Source: Pseudogemmobacter humi | Lineage (GTDB): Bacteria; Pseudomonadota; Alphaproteobacteria; Rhodobacterales; Rhodobacteraceae | NCBI RefSeq assembly: GCF_900609055.1 | Contig: NZ_UXAW01000134.1 | Location: 1 to 64,000 of the forward strand | DNA: 64,000 nucleotides | Direction of reading: 5' to 3' | In this document: in pieces, positions 51,201 to 59,455 of the stretch | How the letters are laid out: the number at the start of each line of letters is the position of its first letter | Position numbering within the stretch: the stretch's first letter is position 1 | Notes under the pieces: model-generated | Told to the model about the DNA's origin: nothing | Seen by the model: only the letters and a program-made list of their open reading frames with translations | The model's database searches: none | Position numbers and translations under genes: made by a program

Positions 51201-51516
51201 GACGCTGGAAGACGAGACCGGCACCGCGAATGTGGTGGTCTGGCGTAAGGTTTACGAGGCCTTCCGCCCAGCGGTGGTGGCAGGGAGACTCCTGCGTGTG
51301 ACCGGCCGCATCGAGCGCGATGGTCAGGTGGTCCATCTGATCGCGGAACGGATCGAGGATCTCTCGGCGCGGCTCTCGACCATCGGGCATCAGTTGCGGA
51401 TTGGGGCGGAAACCGAGCGGGCAGGGGAGACAGTTCGGCCAACGCGAACGGCCGGCAGAGCGCGGCATCCGCGCGAGCAGGCGAAGAAGCTGTTCCCGAG
51501 CAGGGATTTCCATTGA
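48289..51516 (+). CDS. dnaE2: DnaE2 error-prone DNA polymerase III alpha subunit
   Basis: A 1075-residue C-family polymerase. The PHP domain opens with [49 protein letters not shown]. The polymerase core has [57 protein letters not shown] with catalytic aspartates, and an OB-fold near the C terminus. DnaE2 makes mutagenic bypass synthesis with ImuA/ImuB. Start GTG 48289 overlaps the imuB stop; upstream frame lies in imuB. Confidence 0.95.
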   Translation: [1075 protein letters not shown]

Positions 51517-51609
51517 TTGTCTTGGCAGTGGAGCTGTTCGGCTCGTGTGGAACATTGACAGAACACGTCTGATCCGTGAAATTGGCTCACCCGTTTCGGA
51601 GCCCGGTGG

Positions 51610-51870
51610 ATGTTCGACGCCGAACCCCAGTTGGAAGTATTTCCCCGCGAAGTGCAGCTCAGGCGGATCGATCCCGCCTGCAATATGAAGCGGTTCTACA
51701 GGATGACCGTGCAGCGCGATCTTTTCGGCGGCTCCAGCCTCATCCGCGAATGGGGCCGCATCGGTCGGCGCGGTCAGGTCCTAGTCGAACCGCACCCTGA
51801 TGAAGGGCAAGCCATCAATGCGTTGATGAAACTTGCTCGTGCCAAGCAGCGCAGGGGTTATGGGGTGTGA
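51610..51870 (+). CDS. WGR-domain protein
   Basis: An 86-residue protein consisting almost only of a WGR domain: RFYRMTVQRDLFGGSSLIREWGRIGRRGQVLVEPHPDEGQAINALMKLARAKQRRGY, with the WGRIG signature. WGR domains bind nucleic acid and occur in PARP and damage-response proteins. It lies 93 bases downstream of the SOS mutagenesis operon and may belong to it. Confidence 0.85.
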   Translation: MFDAEPQLEVFPREVQLRRIDPACNMKRFYRMTVQRDLFGGSSLIREWGRIGRRGQVLVEPHPDEGQAINALMKLARAKQRRGYGV

Positions 51871-52222
51871 GATCTGGGAGCCTGCGGTAGTTTCGGCCCA
51901 TAGCCGCCGGTCGACCAAGACCAATGCCGCTTTGCTGCACTCCTGGAAGCGGACGGTCGAGGAGTGGCGCAGAAAATGTCCAGCCGGGACGTAGGCATTG
52001 CGGGACGGAGCTGCCGTTTGCAGGTGCCGCGACGAAGCGCACCATCGCCCCAGGGCATGCCGACAGGGGCGGAGATCAGCCGTTCGCTTCGGTTGCATTG
52101 GTGCAGCTGTTACAGGCGCCAGCCTCTCCGCCAGATTTCGCAAGAAACTTCTCAGCCGATGATTGTGGAGGTGGTGTGATGGTGAGTAAACTACTTACCC
52201 AATACAATTGGTCGTAGAGAAC
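51871..52222. other. Gene-free stretch before the defence-like island
   Basis: No supported gene on either strand. The GC-rich left part may be remnant coding DNA; base composition drops sharply near 52170, where the AT-rich HEPN gene begins. This is a likely edge of an acquired segment. Confidence 0.45.
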
Positions 52223-53293
52223 ATGTACATCGACTTTTACGGAAGAAAAACATCCGAACGCCCATCGGTGGGGCATTTCGAAAAGTCGCGCGGCGGGATA
52301 TGGCGCTTAGTAAATCCGAGCTTGCCCATTGATGCTTTAATGTCAATTCTTGAGGATATAAACCTGAAGGTTATACAGGGATTATTTGCTGATCCCTCAA
52401 TATTCTGGGACACCTTGGCCACCTTCGACTTTGATTTGATGCATGCCGGGCTAGACCCGGAAGCGCGTGCAAGTCGAGATGAGTTCAACGAGTTCTTCAA
52501 GTCCGCCTCAAGTGATGCGCAGAAGTTAATACTCTACTATTCAGTTAGAGGATATAATCATGCGGCCCAAAACATGCTTAACCATGTTGTGATTAGCTTG
52601 GGAGATGCCTACGAATTACTGTCGCAAGATAATTTAGACGACAGCACTCCACTAGATATTCAGTCTTATGGCGGTGAGCACTACAGAAATTTGTCCTCGA
52701 CAACATGCTTTAGAATTTGGGAGAAATTGAGCTTCTGTATAGAGAAAGTCATAAGTCTCCTTGACTTCCTCAGTAAGTACGTCGCAGAAATATCGGAAAT
52801 GCACGGTAAAAAACTAACTGGAAAACTTAACACGTCCAGCGTGACTTATGGAGATTGGCGAAAGATAAAACTCGCGAAAAATACCGCGCTTTGTGATCTG
52901 ACAGATGCATTGAGGCTTTTGACTGTTCTTCGTGATGAGACTGTACATAATGGAACTATTGATCATTTCTCCAGGGTCTACGAGCACGCAATAAATTCTA
53001 AGGTACAGTCCAGATTCTTGCTACTTCCAGACCATGAAGGTGGCAGAATTCTGACTGCAGCTGGAAGGCGGCGCTTCTTTCGTCAAGACAACCATCTGAA
53101 CGCAATATTACCAGGTGCCATTCATCAAGTTCTCAACGACACGCTTCTCTCCCTGCAGACCGTCAATTCCAGAATGCCTACAGTATGGGATGATCCGTCT
53201 TTATATTATGATCGCCACGAGGAATTGCATGAGGCTCTAGACGCCGCAGGAAAAGTGGGAGCATTCGTGAAGTACAAAGCAACTGACGCATAA
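52223..53293 (+). CDS. HEPN-like protein with RX4H motif, AT-rich and probably acquired
   Basis: A 356-residue helical protein I cannot assign to a named family. LTVLRDETVHNGTIDHFS contains R237-DETV-H242, the RX4-6H RNase motif of HEPN domains, within a run of helices (about 165-250). HEPN RNases are common in abortive infection systems. Its codons and base composition are clearly AT-rich compared with all neighbours, suggesting recent transfer. Start ATG 52223 (upstream in-frame TTG possible). It lies 366 bases before a Cap4-like nuclease gene. Confidence 0.65.
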   Translation: MYIDFYGRKTSERPSVGHFEKSRGGIWRLVNPSLPIDALMSILEDINLKVIQGLFADPSIFWDTLATFDFDLMHAGLDPEARASRDEFNEFFKSASSDAQKLILYYSVRGYNHAAQNMLNHVVISLGDAYELLSQDNLDDSTPLDIQSYGGEHYRNLSSTTCFRIWEKLSFCIEKVISLLDFLSKYVAEISEMHGKKLTGKLNTSSVTYGDWRKIKLAKNTALCDLTDALRLLTVLRDETVHNGTIDHFSRVYEHAINSKVQSRFLLLPDHEGGRILTAAGRRRFFRQDNHLNAILPGAIHQVLNDTLLSLQTVNSRMPTVWDDPSLYYDRHEELHEALDAAGKVGAFVKYKATDA

Positions 53294-53409
53294 CTGGTCA
53301 GAGGCGGTTTGTAGGGGCAGTGAACATACTACGTCACAGCGAGCGATGGGTCCGGCACTCTCAGCCGCTCCACTACCCTGGCAGGCGAGCGCCGGCCCAA
53401 AGCGGTCAG

Positions 53410-53616
53410 TCAACGCAGAGACATGCCGCTTCGCCGCGTTCTCCAAAGCTGCCGCTCGATTGGAACTACGGCAAGAAACCGGTCATTTTGATAGACGAAA
53501 GCAATGCTTCGTGAAATGAGTGATCGACCATCGCGAGCGTGGACGTCGTGGCCCAGGACCGTCGCGTTGTACCGACCAATCTGCAACCACGCCTCCGGCC
53601 TCAGTTCCAATTCCAT
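53410..53616 (-). CDS. Possible small hypothetical protein
   Basis: A 68-residue frame (MELELRPEAWLQIGRYNATVLGHDVHARDGRSLISRSIAFVYQNDRFLAVVPIERQ...) in the 366-base gap between the HEPN gene and the DUF4297 gene. Composition looks protein-like, with alternating strands, but I see no good ribosome site and no family. It is antisense to its neighbours. The rest of the gap shows nothing. Confidence 0.3.
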   Translation of the reverse strand: MELELRPEAWLQIGRYNATVLGHDVHARDGRSLISRSIAFVYQNDRFLAVVPIERQLWRTRRSGMSLR

Positions 53617-53659
53617 TTTCGGTGTCAAGTTTTAGAAGATTAAATTATCCACGGGAAGA

Positions 53660-54754
53660 TTGCTATTGCCAAAGCCCACGTTAAATACGGTAGCGTCGAA
53701 ACAGCCTCGCGAAACCGCGGGACCTTCAGCGTTTAGGGCCTTCGACTTTCAGGTGAACGTGTCAATGGCGCTGGTTCTCGACCTTTTCAGGCAAGGTAAG
53801 GAATTCGTCGCGCTGTTCGATCATCACGACGACCTTGTCGTTTTCGTTGGAGAAGGGGAGAACTCAGAGTTATCATTTTACCAGGTGAAATCGAGCAGTG
53901 AACTCACTTGGACCGCAAAGAGGCTCGCGAGGCGAAGTCCGCAAGGGGATCTGCCAAAATCCATCGTCGGCAAAGCCTACTATAACATCGCGCAGTTCGG
54001 GCCGGAAATTCGCCGAGCATCGATATTGTCCAATCGGCCGCTGAGCGCCACCTTGGCGACGGCGACCAAATCCAACCTTCACGATGGCGAGCTTTCAGTC
54101 GCCGATCTCAGCTCACCCGATCAGGACGCGCTGATGAAGTCGCTGGAGGCGGACTTCCCTGACGGCTTCGATAAGTCACATGCGGCGCTCCTGACGTTCG
54201 AGCGCGTTCCGTTCGATCTTGAAAGTTATCGCGACACGGTGCTTGGCAGGATCGTAGCGATGCTGGAAGAACTGCATCCGGATTTCGTCGGGGTCGCCAG
54301 CCCCTTCTACACGGCGCTCCTCGCCGGCGCGGGTGAGTGCACTGGGAACAAGACAAAGTCGGGGACGGTCCAAGAGTTGCGCATGAGGGTCGCCTTGGAC
54401 CGCGAGGCGATTAGCCGCTTGATTGAGCGGGTTCAGAGCAGATCTAAAAATCTTGTCGAATGGTGGCCGAGCGTGAGCGACGAACTCGCTGCCAACGGAA
54501 GAAAGGCGCTGCAGATCCAGCGCATCAAGAACAAGTGCTTGGCGTATGTAAACTCCCGTCGAGCGGGGGGTAGGTCGGCAGTCAAGCTAAGCGCAGCGAT
54601 CCGCGATGCTATCAGTAAGGCCGCTGTGAGCGAGATGGGCAGCGTACTCGAGGCGGTCGCAGCCCTGAGGGCCCACGGCCTCAGCGAACCCGAGTCAGAG
54701 CTCTTTGATCTCCAGTCTGCGATGATCGTCGAATTGATGGAGGCCCTGTTATGA
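53660..54754 (+). CDS. DUF4297/Cap4-like dsDNA nuclease (Lamassu LmuA-like effector)
   Basis: A 364-residue protein. The N-terminal part RETAGPSAFRAFDFQVNVSMALVLDLFRQGKEFVALFDHHDDLVVFVGEGENSELSFYQVKSS is a DUF4297/Cap4-type PD-(D/E)XK nuclease with acidic residues near 54-58 and the QVK motif at 75-77. The rest is helical. In Lamassu and ABC-three-component systems such nucleases are effectors released by an SMC-like ATPase, which follows here. No ATG is available before the homology; TTG at 53660 or 53666 (GGGAAGA upstream) is the likely start. Its stop overlaps the next ATG (ATGA). Confidence 0.75.
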   Translation: MLLPKPTLNTVASKQPRETAGPSAFRAFDFQVNVSMALVLDLFRQGKEFVALFDHHDDLVVFVGEGENSELSFYQVKSSSELTWTAKRLARRSPQGDLPKSIVGKAYYNIAQFGPEIRRASILSNRPLSATLATATKSNLHDGELSVADLSSPDQDALMKSLEADFPDGFDKSHAALLTFERVPFDLESYRDTVLGRIVAMLEELHPDFVGVASPFYTALLAGAGECTGNKTKSGTVQELRMRVALDREAISRLIERVQSRSKNLVEWWPSVSDELAANGRKALQIQRIKNKCLAYVNSRRAGGRSAVKLSAAIRDAISKAAVSEMGSVLEAVAALRAHGLSEPESELFDLQSAMIVELMEALL

Positions 54755-54978
54755 CTGACAGCGACACGACGAGACTGCGGCGCGTCCTTCGAAAACTGAG
54801 TGAGAACAGCAATGCAAGCAGTAAAATTCAAAAATCTCTTCCTGTTATCGCAAGTCGAAAAGAGAGCGTTGCACGTACCATTACATCAGCAAAAGCTGTT
54901 GATCCAAGGCGCAAACGGCTTTGGAAAGTCGGTCATAATGAAGAGCCTGTACGAAGCTCTGGGGGCGACGCCGAATAA
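54751..54978 (+). CDS. Short ATGA-coupled frame, possible remnant of the middle component
   Basis: ATG 54751 overlaps the nuclease stop codon, a coupling usual in defence operons. The product would begin MTDSDTTRLRRVLRKLSENSNAS and run 75 residues, but after about codon 20 it overlaps the ATPase gene in another frame and looks non-natural. Lamassu/ABC-3C systems normally have a larger LmuC/middle component here. This may be its surviving 5' end, or a chance frame. Confidence 0.3.
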   Translation: MTDSDTTRLRRVLRKLSENSNASSKIQKSLPVIASRKESVARTITSAKAVDPRRKRLWKVGHNEEPVRSSGGDAE

Positions 54979-56506
54979 GATCGATGCTCGTTGGAAGAAT
55001 GCGAACGTATCCAGCTGCCTCGAGTTCGAGTTCCGGGACGCGACTTGGTTTTCTGTAAAAGCCCACGGTGTCTTTTCGCTCTTCGACGACTAGGGGAACA
55101 GACAGTTTTGGGGCCAGCGGCTGGTAAAGGACTGGGGGCCAAAACTCGCCGATTTCTTCGGTTTCAAACTTGAGATGGTTGACAAGGGCGGGGAAGCGTT
55201 AACGCCGCCGCCTGCATACCTTTTCGCGCCGTTCTACATTGACCAAGACGGAAGTTGGGACAAGCCTTGGGCCTCATTTCGCCAGGACTTCTACCTGCCG
55301 CAAAGTGCGAGCACGCTTGCGGACTATCACTCAGGTATACGCCCGGACGGCTACTATACTGCCAAGGCCGAGTTGACAAAGGAGAAGATCGTTCTTTTTA
55401 GCTTGGAAACTGCAGTCGAGACGCTCCGTCAGGCGATGATCCAGATCAAAGAGATCGATGGCACAACCCCGACCTACGACTTGAAGGAATTCGCAAGCGA
55501 ATGCGACGATCTCGTCGCGGAAAGCGAGAGGCTTCTTGTTTTGCAGACGGAACATAGACGGACATTGTCCGATGTCCACGAGGAGGTTCACCTTGTCAGG
55601 GCAGAAGCGGACCTCGTCAAAAACGCACTTAGGGAAATGCGTGACGAATTCGAGCTTGCAACCTCATTGCCACGCCAAGTCGAGTGCCCCACCTGCGGTC
55701 ACGAGTACCAGAACTCCCTCGCCGAAAGATTCGCTTTAATCGAGGACGAAGGCGTCTTGTCGGAGGCACTGATTGAGGCGCAGTCTAAGTTGGAAAGGCT
55801 GGTCGAAAAGGAACTGGCTGAGCGAGGCAAGCTCGACACGATCGTTGCAAGTTTGGGGCGTATCGAAAATATCCTTGAAACACAAAGACAGTCGTTGTCC
55901 CTTAACGACTTGCTCATCGCTGCCGGCAAAACCGAGGCGGCCAAGCTTCTACGGGCATCGCTGAACGAGAAGATAGTTGCTGCGGACGCCTCCAGAAAAA
56001 CCACCGATTCTCTTCGTGCTTCGATGATCGAATTCAGCGACAAAACGCGTACTTCTGAAATCAAAAAATTCTATCGCACCCGACTGTCGATGTACTCGCA
56101 AAAGCTTGATGTTCATCTCGAAGACCCGGAAAGGCAGTCGATTGAGGCTATCAGCGTTGCACGAGGGAGCGAGGGGCCGCGGGCGCTGCTAGCTTACTAT
56201 TACGCTTTCCTTCATACGAAAATCAATTTCACAACAAGCGTCAGATTCCCGGTCGTGATTGATTCTCCGAACCAGCAGGGGCAGGACGCCGTTCATTTAC
56301 CCCAGATGTTGAAGTTTATTTTCGACCACGTCCCAGATGACGTGCAAACCATCGTTGCGACCGAAGACGCTTCAGGGCTTGATCTCGAAGGGGTTAGCAT
56401 CGCCACCTACGGCGAAGCCAAGCGCCAAATCCTTCGTGATAAAGAATTTGATCAAGTTAAAGCAATCTTCGACCCATTCTTCCAAAAGATACTGGCAATG
56501 GAGTGA
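54812..56506 (+). pseudogene. SMC-like ATPase (Lamassu LmuB-like) with in-frame TAG at codon 94
   Basis: One frame runs from ATG 54812 to 56506, interrupted only by TAG at 55091-55093. MQAVKFKNLFLLSQVEKRALHVP and IQGANGFGKSVIMKSL (Walker A) precede the stop. GNRQFWGQRLVKDWGPKLADFFGF, TPPPAYLFAPFYIDQDGSWDKPWASF, a coiled coil with Rad50-like hook VECPTCGHEY, and FPVVIDSPNQQGQD (Walker B region) follow in the same frame. The full product would be about 560 residues, normal for ABC-3C/Lamassu ATPases. CAG to TAG is the simplest origin. Without suppression only a fragment restarted at ATG 55175, lacking Walker A, could be made. Confidence 0.75.
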
Positions 56507-56754
56507 CTCGATTGCCCGCCAGTTGATTGCATCCGCGAATATATCGGGGGCCTCCTATCTCTCAGCAGCCTCGGCAATCTTAATACGCCACAATTGGTAG
56601 TCAGCGATCGTTTTGTCATTTATTGATAAAGCAAGATGATTGCTGCAACGCGCTCCGAAGTCCGCTTTCACGACCTCGCCGCACTTGCCATGCCGCACAG
56701 ATGACAGGCAGCTTACCGCCCTTACTTACCATTCGGGCCCCCGCTGCGATCGGG

Positions 56755-57174
56755 TCACGAAACGTCACTCTCCGGGACCGGCGGTTCTGCGGCATCGGTG
56801 CCTTTCCTCTTTCGCAGCTTGCGCCCTGCAAGTTTCCAGTCGAGCCGCGGCTGATCCCAGTTCCAGGTGGAGGTCAGCTGCCGGTCGAGATAATCACGGA
56901 ACTCCTCTTCGCCGACCCTGAGCTGGAACGTGTAGAGCCTATTGACGATCTCGCGCATCAACTCGCGCATTTCGTCATCGCTGATCCGGGATACTTCTGA
57001 CCAGGGGATCCGCCGGCCGGTCGCATCGGTGACTGTGACATCGGAATAGTCGCCGGTGTGACTGATAACGCCTGGACCGGCATGCAGGTTTTCCAGGCGG
57101 GTGTTGCGCACACAGACCAGCGCCATGGCTTTTGCCATGAGGGCGGCGATCTGGCGCTCAAGTTCGGTGGGCAT
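56755..57174 (-). CDS. Conserved hypothetical protein
   Basis: A 139-residue protein. PTELERQIAALMAKAMALVCVRNTRLENLHAGPGVISHTGDYSDVTVTDATGRRIPWSEVSRISDDEMRELMREIVNRLYTF is helix-strand mixed, with an Arg/Lys-rich tail. I recognise it only as a hypothetical seen on related plasmids. GGGAGGAGG precedes ATG 57174; six codons upstream in frame are another possible start. It lies 47 bases downstream of the H-NS-like gene, so both are probably co-transcribed. Confidence 0.65.
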   Translation of the reverse strand: MPTELERQIAALMAKAMALVCVRNTRLENLHAGPGVISHTGDYSDVTVTDATGRRIPWSEVSRISDDEMRELMREIVNRLYTFQLRVGEEEFRDYLDRQLTSTWNWDQPRLDWKLAGRKLRKRKGTDAAEPPVPESDVS

Positions 57175-57221
57175 ATGGTCCTCCTCCCGCAAAGCGGGCG
57201 AGGATTTCCCAGCCCTGCCAA

Positions 57222-57539
57222 TCAGATCGCGAACTCATCCAGAGATTTGCCGGCGGCCAGAGCTTGGCTGATCCAACCCGGCTTGCGACCGCGTCCGGAC
57301 CATGTCAGTGCGGCATTTTCCGGATGGCGGTATTTGGCGACCGACGGGGAGCGCTTGCGGGCCGGAGCGGCATCGGCAAGTTCCTCGAAGGAATAGCCGA
57401 GTTCACGGGCGAGTTCGTCAACCTTGGCGCGGGCTGCTGCCTTGCTGCGCTCCTCAAACGAGGTAATCGCCTTGGTCACTGATCTTTCCAGTTGCTTCAA
57501 CTCGGCGAGCGAAAACGTGTCGAGGTTGATTTCGGTCAT
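57222..57539 (-). CDS. H-NS family (HvrA-like) nucleoid protein
   Basis: A 105-residue H-NS-type protein. An N-terminal coiled coil (LAELKQLERSVTKAITSFEERSKAAARAKVDELARELGYSFEEL) mediates oligomers, and the C-terminal KYRHPENAALTWSGRGRKPGWISQAL is the DNA-binding domain with the TWSGRGRKPxW motif. Plasmid-borne copies often silence acquired AT-rich genes, such as the neighbouring HEPN gene. The start at 57539 is the first Met of homology. Confidence 0.9.
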   Translation of the reverse strand: MTEINLDTFSLAELKQLERSVTKAITSFEERSKAAARAKVDELARELGYSFEELADAAPARKRSPSVAKYRHPENAALTWSGRGRKPGWISQALAAGKSLDEFAI

Positions 57540-57645
57540 CAATATCCCCTTTGACTCTGGCCATTGATAGGACAGAGCCATGGTGACGGCAATTGCCCTT
57601 TGAAACGGGGCAATCCGCAGCCCCAACTCGAGCCCACGGGATGCG

Positions 57646-58122
57646 ATGAGCAGACGATCAGGATCCGTAGCTGCCCGACACAGAGAAGGCGCGAGGAGAT
57701 TTCACCGCGGGCAGCGTCAGCGGCGTGGAAACCCGGTAGTCCGGGCTCTGACGGTCCTGTCTGGCATGCTGTTCCTTGGCTTCATGGCGGTTGAACGGTT
57801 TCCCGAACATCTCGGATCCCTGCCGGAGTTGACAGCGCGACGGATGATCGAGGGCGCGGCCAGTCACATCCGCGATGGCGATACGATCGAAGTGTCCGGC
57901 GTGCCGGTTCGCTTCGGGTCGCTGGATTGTGCCGAACGGAATACACGGGCGGGGCAGATTGCCGCCGCGCGCATGCGTGAACTGGTCACCGGTCAGGTGC
58001 TGGTCTGCGCCCTGAATGGCCGCAGCAGTCATGATCGCAGCATCGGACGCTGCACCTTGCCGGATGGTAGCGACCTTGCTGCCCGGATGATCCGGGAAGG
58101 GCTGTGTGGCCGCTACTGGTGA
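57646..58122 (+). CDS. Thermonuclease-family (SNase-like) protein, probably exported
   Basis: A 158-residue protein. A basic N terminus is followed by a hydrophobic stretch (VVRALTVLSGMLFLGFMAVERF) that can act as signal anchor. The staphylococcal-nuclease-like domain covers ASHIRDGDTIEVSGVPVRFGSLDCAERNTRAGQIAAARMRELVTGQ and DRSIGRCTLPDGSDLAARMIREGLCGRYW. The usual active-site Arg and Asp positions appear present (RDGDT, RFGSLDC, DRSIGRC). Possible role in degrading extracellular or periplasmic DNA. Confidence 0.85.
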   Translation: MSRRSGSVAARHREGARRFHRGQRQRRGNPVVRALTVLSGMLFLGFMAVERFPEHLGSLPELTARRMIEGAASHIRDGDTIEVSGVPVRFGSLDCAERNTRAGQIAAARMRELVTGQVLVCALNGRSSHDRSIGRCTLPDGSDLAARMIREGLCGRYW

Positions 58123-58180
58123 GCGGGCTGCCGCGTGGCCGAGAGTGAGAGCGGGGCTGGTTTTCCCGTGACGGGCCCGG

Positions 58181-58223
58181 GCCGGGGGAGAGGCCTCCGG
58201 CGGCCCGTCGCGGAGTGACTGTC
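58181..58223 (+). promoter_or_regulatory. Structured leader upstream of the DUF932 gene
   Basis: A GC hairpin (GCC...GGAG-aggc-CTCC...GGC) followed by CCCGTC and GGAGT leads directly to the ATG at 58224. The same arrangement, with matching bases GCCGG, GAGAGG, CGGCG, CCCGTC, GGAGT and CTG-CATG, precedes the ParB-like gene at 61124. Likely a shared translation-control element. Confidence 0.55.
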
Positions 58224-59420
58224 ATGAACACTGTGGAAGTTCTGGAACCCGCGCGCCCGATGCGCGGTGGCTACAAGGTGGATGTCAGACGGGGCGAGCG
58301 TAACGGGCGGGTGTCGTCCGAATGGTTCAACCGCCCCGATGACGAGCGTTATCTCTCGCTCGACGACCTTTGGGCCTCGGTGAAGGGGCGCTCGGAGCGC
58401 AGCCGGACCCGGATCGTCGAAACAGCCCGGATCCATGTCGAGGCCAGCCGCGACAATGCCGAGCGGATGCAACTGATCCTGCCGGGTGCTGATGCGCCGG
58501 TGGCGCCCACCCACTGGGCCTTCGGCCAGTTGGCCAGCCTTGTCGGGGCACCGGCCGCCTATCTGCGGCAGCTTCCCGCCCCGCTGGCAGGGATCAACCT
58601 GCAATACGGCCTGTCCTCTCACCGTGCAGAGCAGATCAAGACCTTTGAGACCGAGGAGGGGCGCACAGAACTGCGGGCGGTGACCGGGCCGGACTATGGC
58701 CGGATCCATGACCATGACCTGGTCGAGGCGGTGCAGCGCATCGCGGGCAATGGTACGGGAGATACGCGCTGGAAGGTGCCGGGAACCCTCGACTGGTCGA
58801 CCGGGGTCTACAACCCGGATGTCGATATCACCCGGGACACCACCACGCTCTATGCCTCGGATCGCGACGTGTTCCTGTTTTTGGTCGATGACCACAACCC
58901 GATCGAGGCTGGCAAGTTGCCCGATGGGTCGCCCGATCTCTACTTCCGGGGATTTTACTGCTGGAATTCTGAGGTCGGGGCCAAGACGCTTGGCATCGCG
59001 AGCTTCTATCTGCGGGCCGTATGCCAGAACCGGAACTTGTGGGGCGTCGAGGATTTCCAGGAGATCACGATCCGGCATTCCAAATATGCCGCATCCCGCT
59101 TCGCACAGGAGGCTGCCCCGGCATTGACCCGCTTCGCCAATTCCTCGCCCTCGGGCTTCGTGAACGGGATCAAGGCGGCGCGCCAGCAGATCGTGGCCCG
59201 GGACGACGAGGACCGCGAGATCTTCCTGCGCAAACGCGGCTTCTCGAAGACAGACACCGCGAAGATCATCGATACGGTGCTGGTCGAAGAGGGCCACCCG
59301 CCTGAGAGCATCTTCGATTTCGTGCAAGGTATCACACGTCTGGCGCGGACGAAGACCCAGCAGGACACGCGTCTCGATCTTGAGGGCAAGGCCAAGAAGC
59401 TGCTCGACCGCGTGGGCTGA
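58224..59420 (+). CDS. DUF932 domain protein
   Basis: A 398-residue protein of the DUF932/DUF945 family common on conjugative plasmids. GYKVDVRRGERNGRVSSEWFNRPDDERYLSLDDLWASVKGRSERSRTRIVETARIHVEAS, WAFGQLASLVGAPAAYLRQLPAPLAGINLQYGL, LRAVTGPDYGRIHDHDLVEAVQRI and FYCWNSEVGAKTLGIASFYLRAVCQNRNLWG are family stretches. Function unknown, possibly phage- or transfer-related. ATG 58224 with GGAG upstream is favoured over GTG 58215, which lies in the shared leader element. Confidence 0.85.
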   Translation: MNTVEVLEPARPMRGGYKVDVRRGERNGRVSSEWFNRPDDERYLSLDDLWASVKGRSERSRTRIVETARIHVEASRDNAERMQLILPGADAPVAPTHWAFGQLASLVGAPAAYLRQLPAPLAGINLQYGLSSHRAEQIKTFETEEGRTELRAVTGPDYGRIHDHDLVEAVQRIAGNGTGDTRWKVPGTLDWSTGVYNPDVDITRDTTTLYASDRDVFLFLVDDHNPIEAGKLPDGSPDLYFRGFYCWNSEVGAKTLGIASFYLRAVCQNRNLWGVEDFQEITIRHSKYAASRFAQEAAPALTRFANSSPSGFVNGIKAARQQIVARDDEDREIFLRKRGFSKTDTAKIIDTVLVEEGHPPESIFDFVQGITRLARTKTQQDTRLDLEGKAKKLLDRVG

Positions 59421-59455
59421 GGCCGCTCTTCGCCCACCGATGCCTTTCCTCCCCG

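Noticed and set aside
55175-56506. An independent 443-residue coiled-coil protein
   Set aside because: The upstream frame is the same and carries the Walker A segment of the same ATPase family, separated only by one TAG. It is better described as an interrupted gene.
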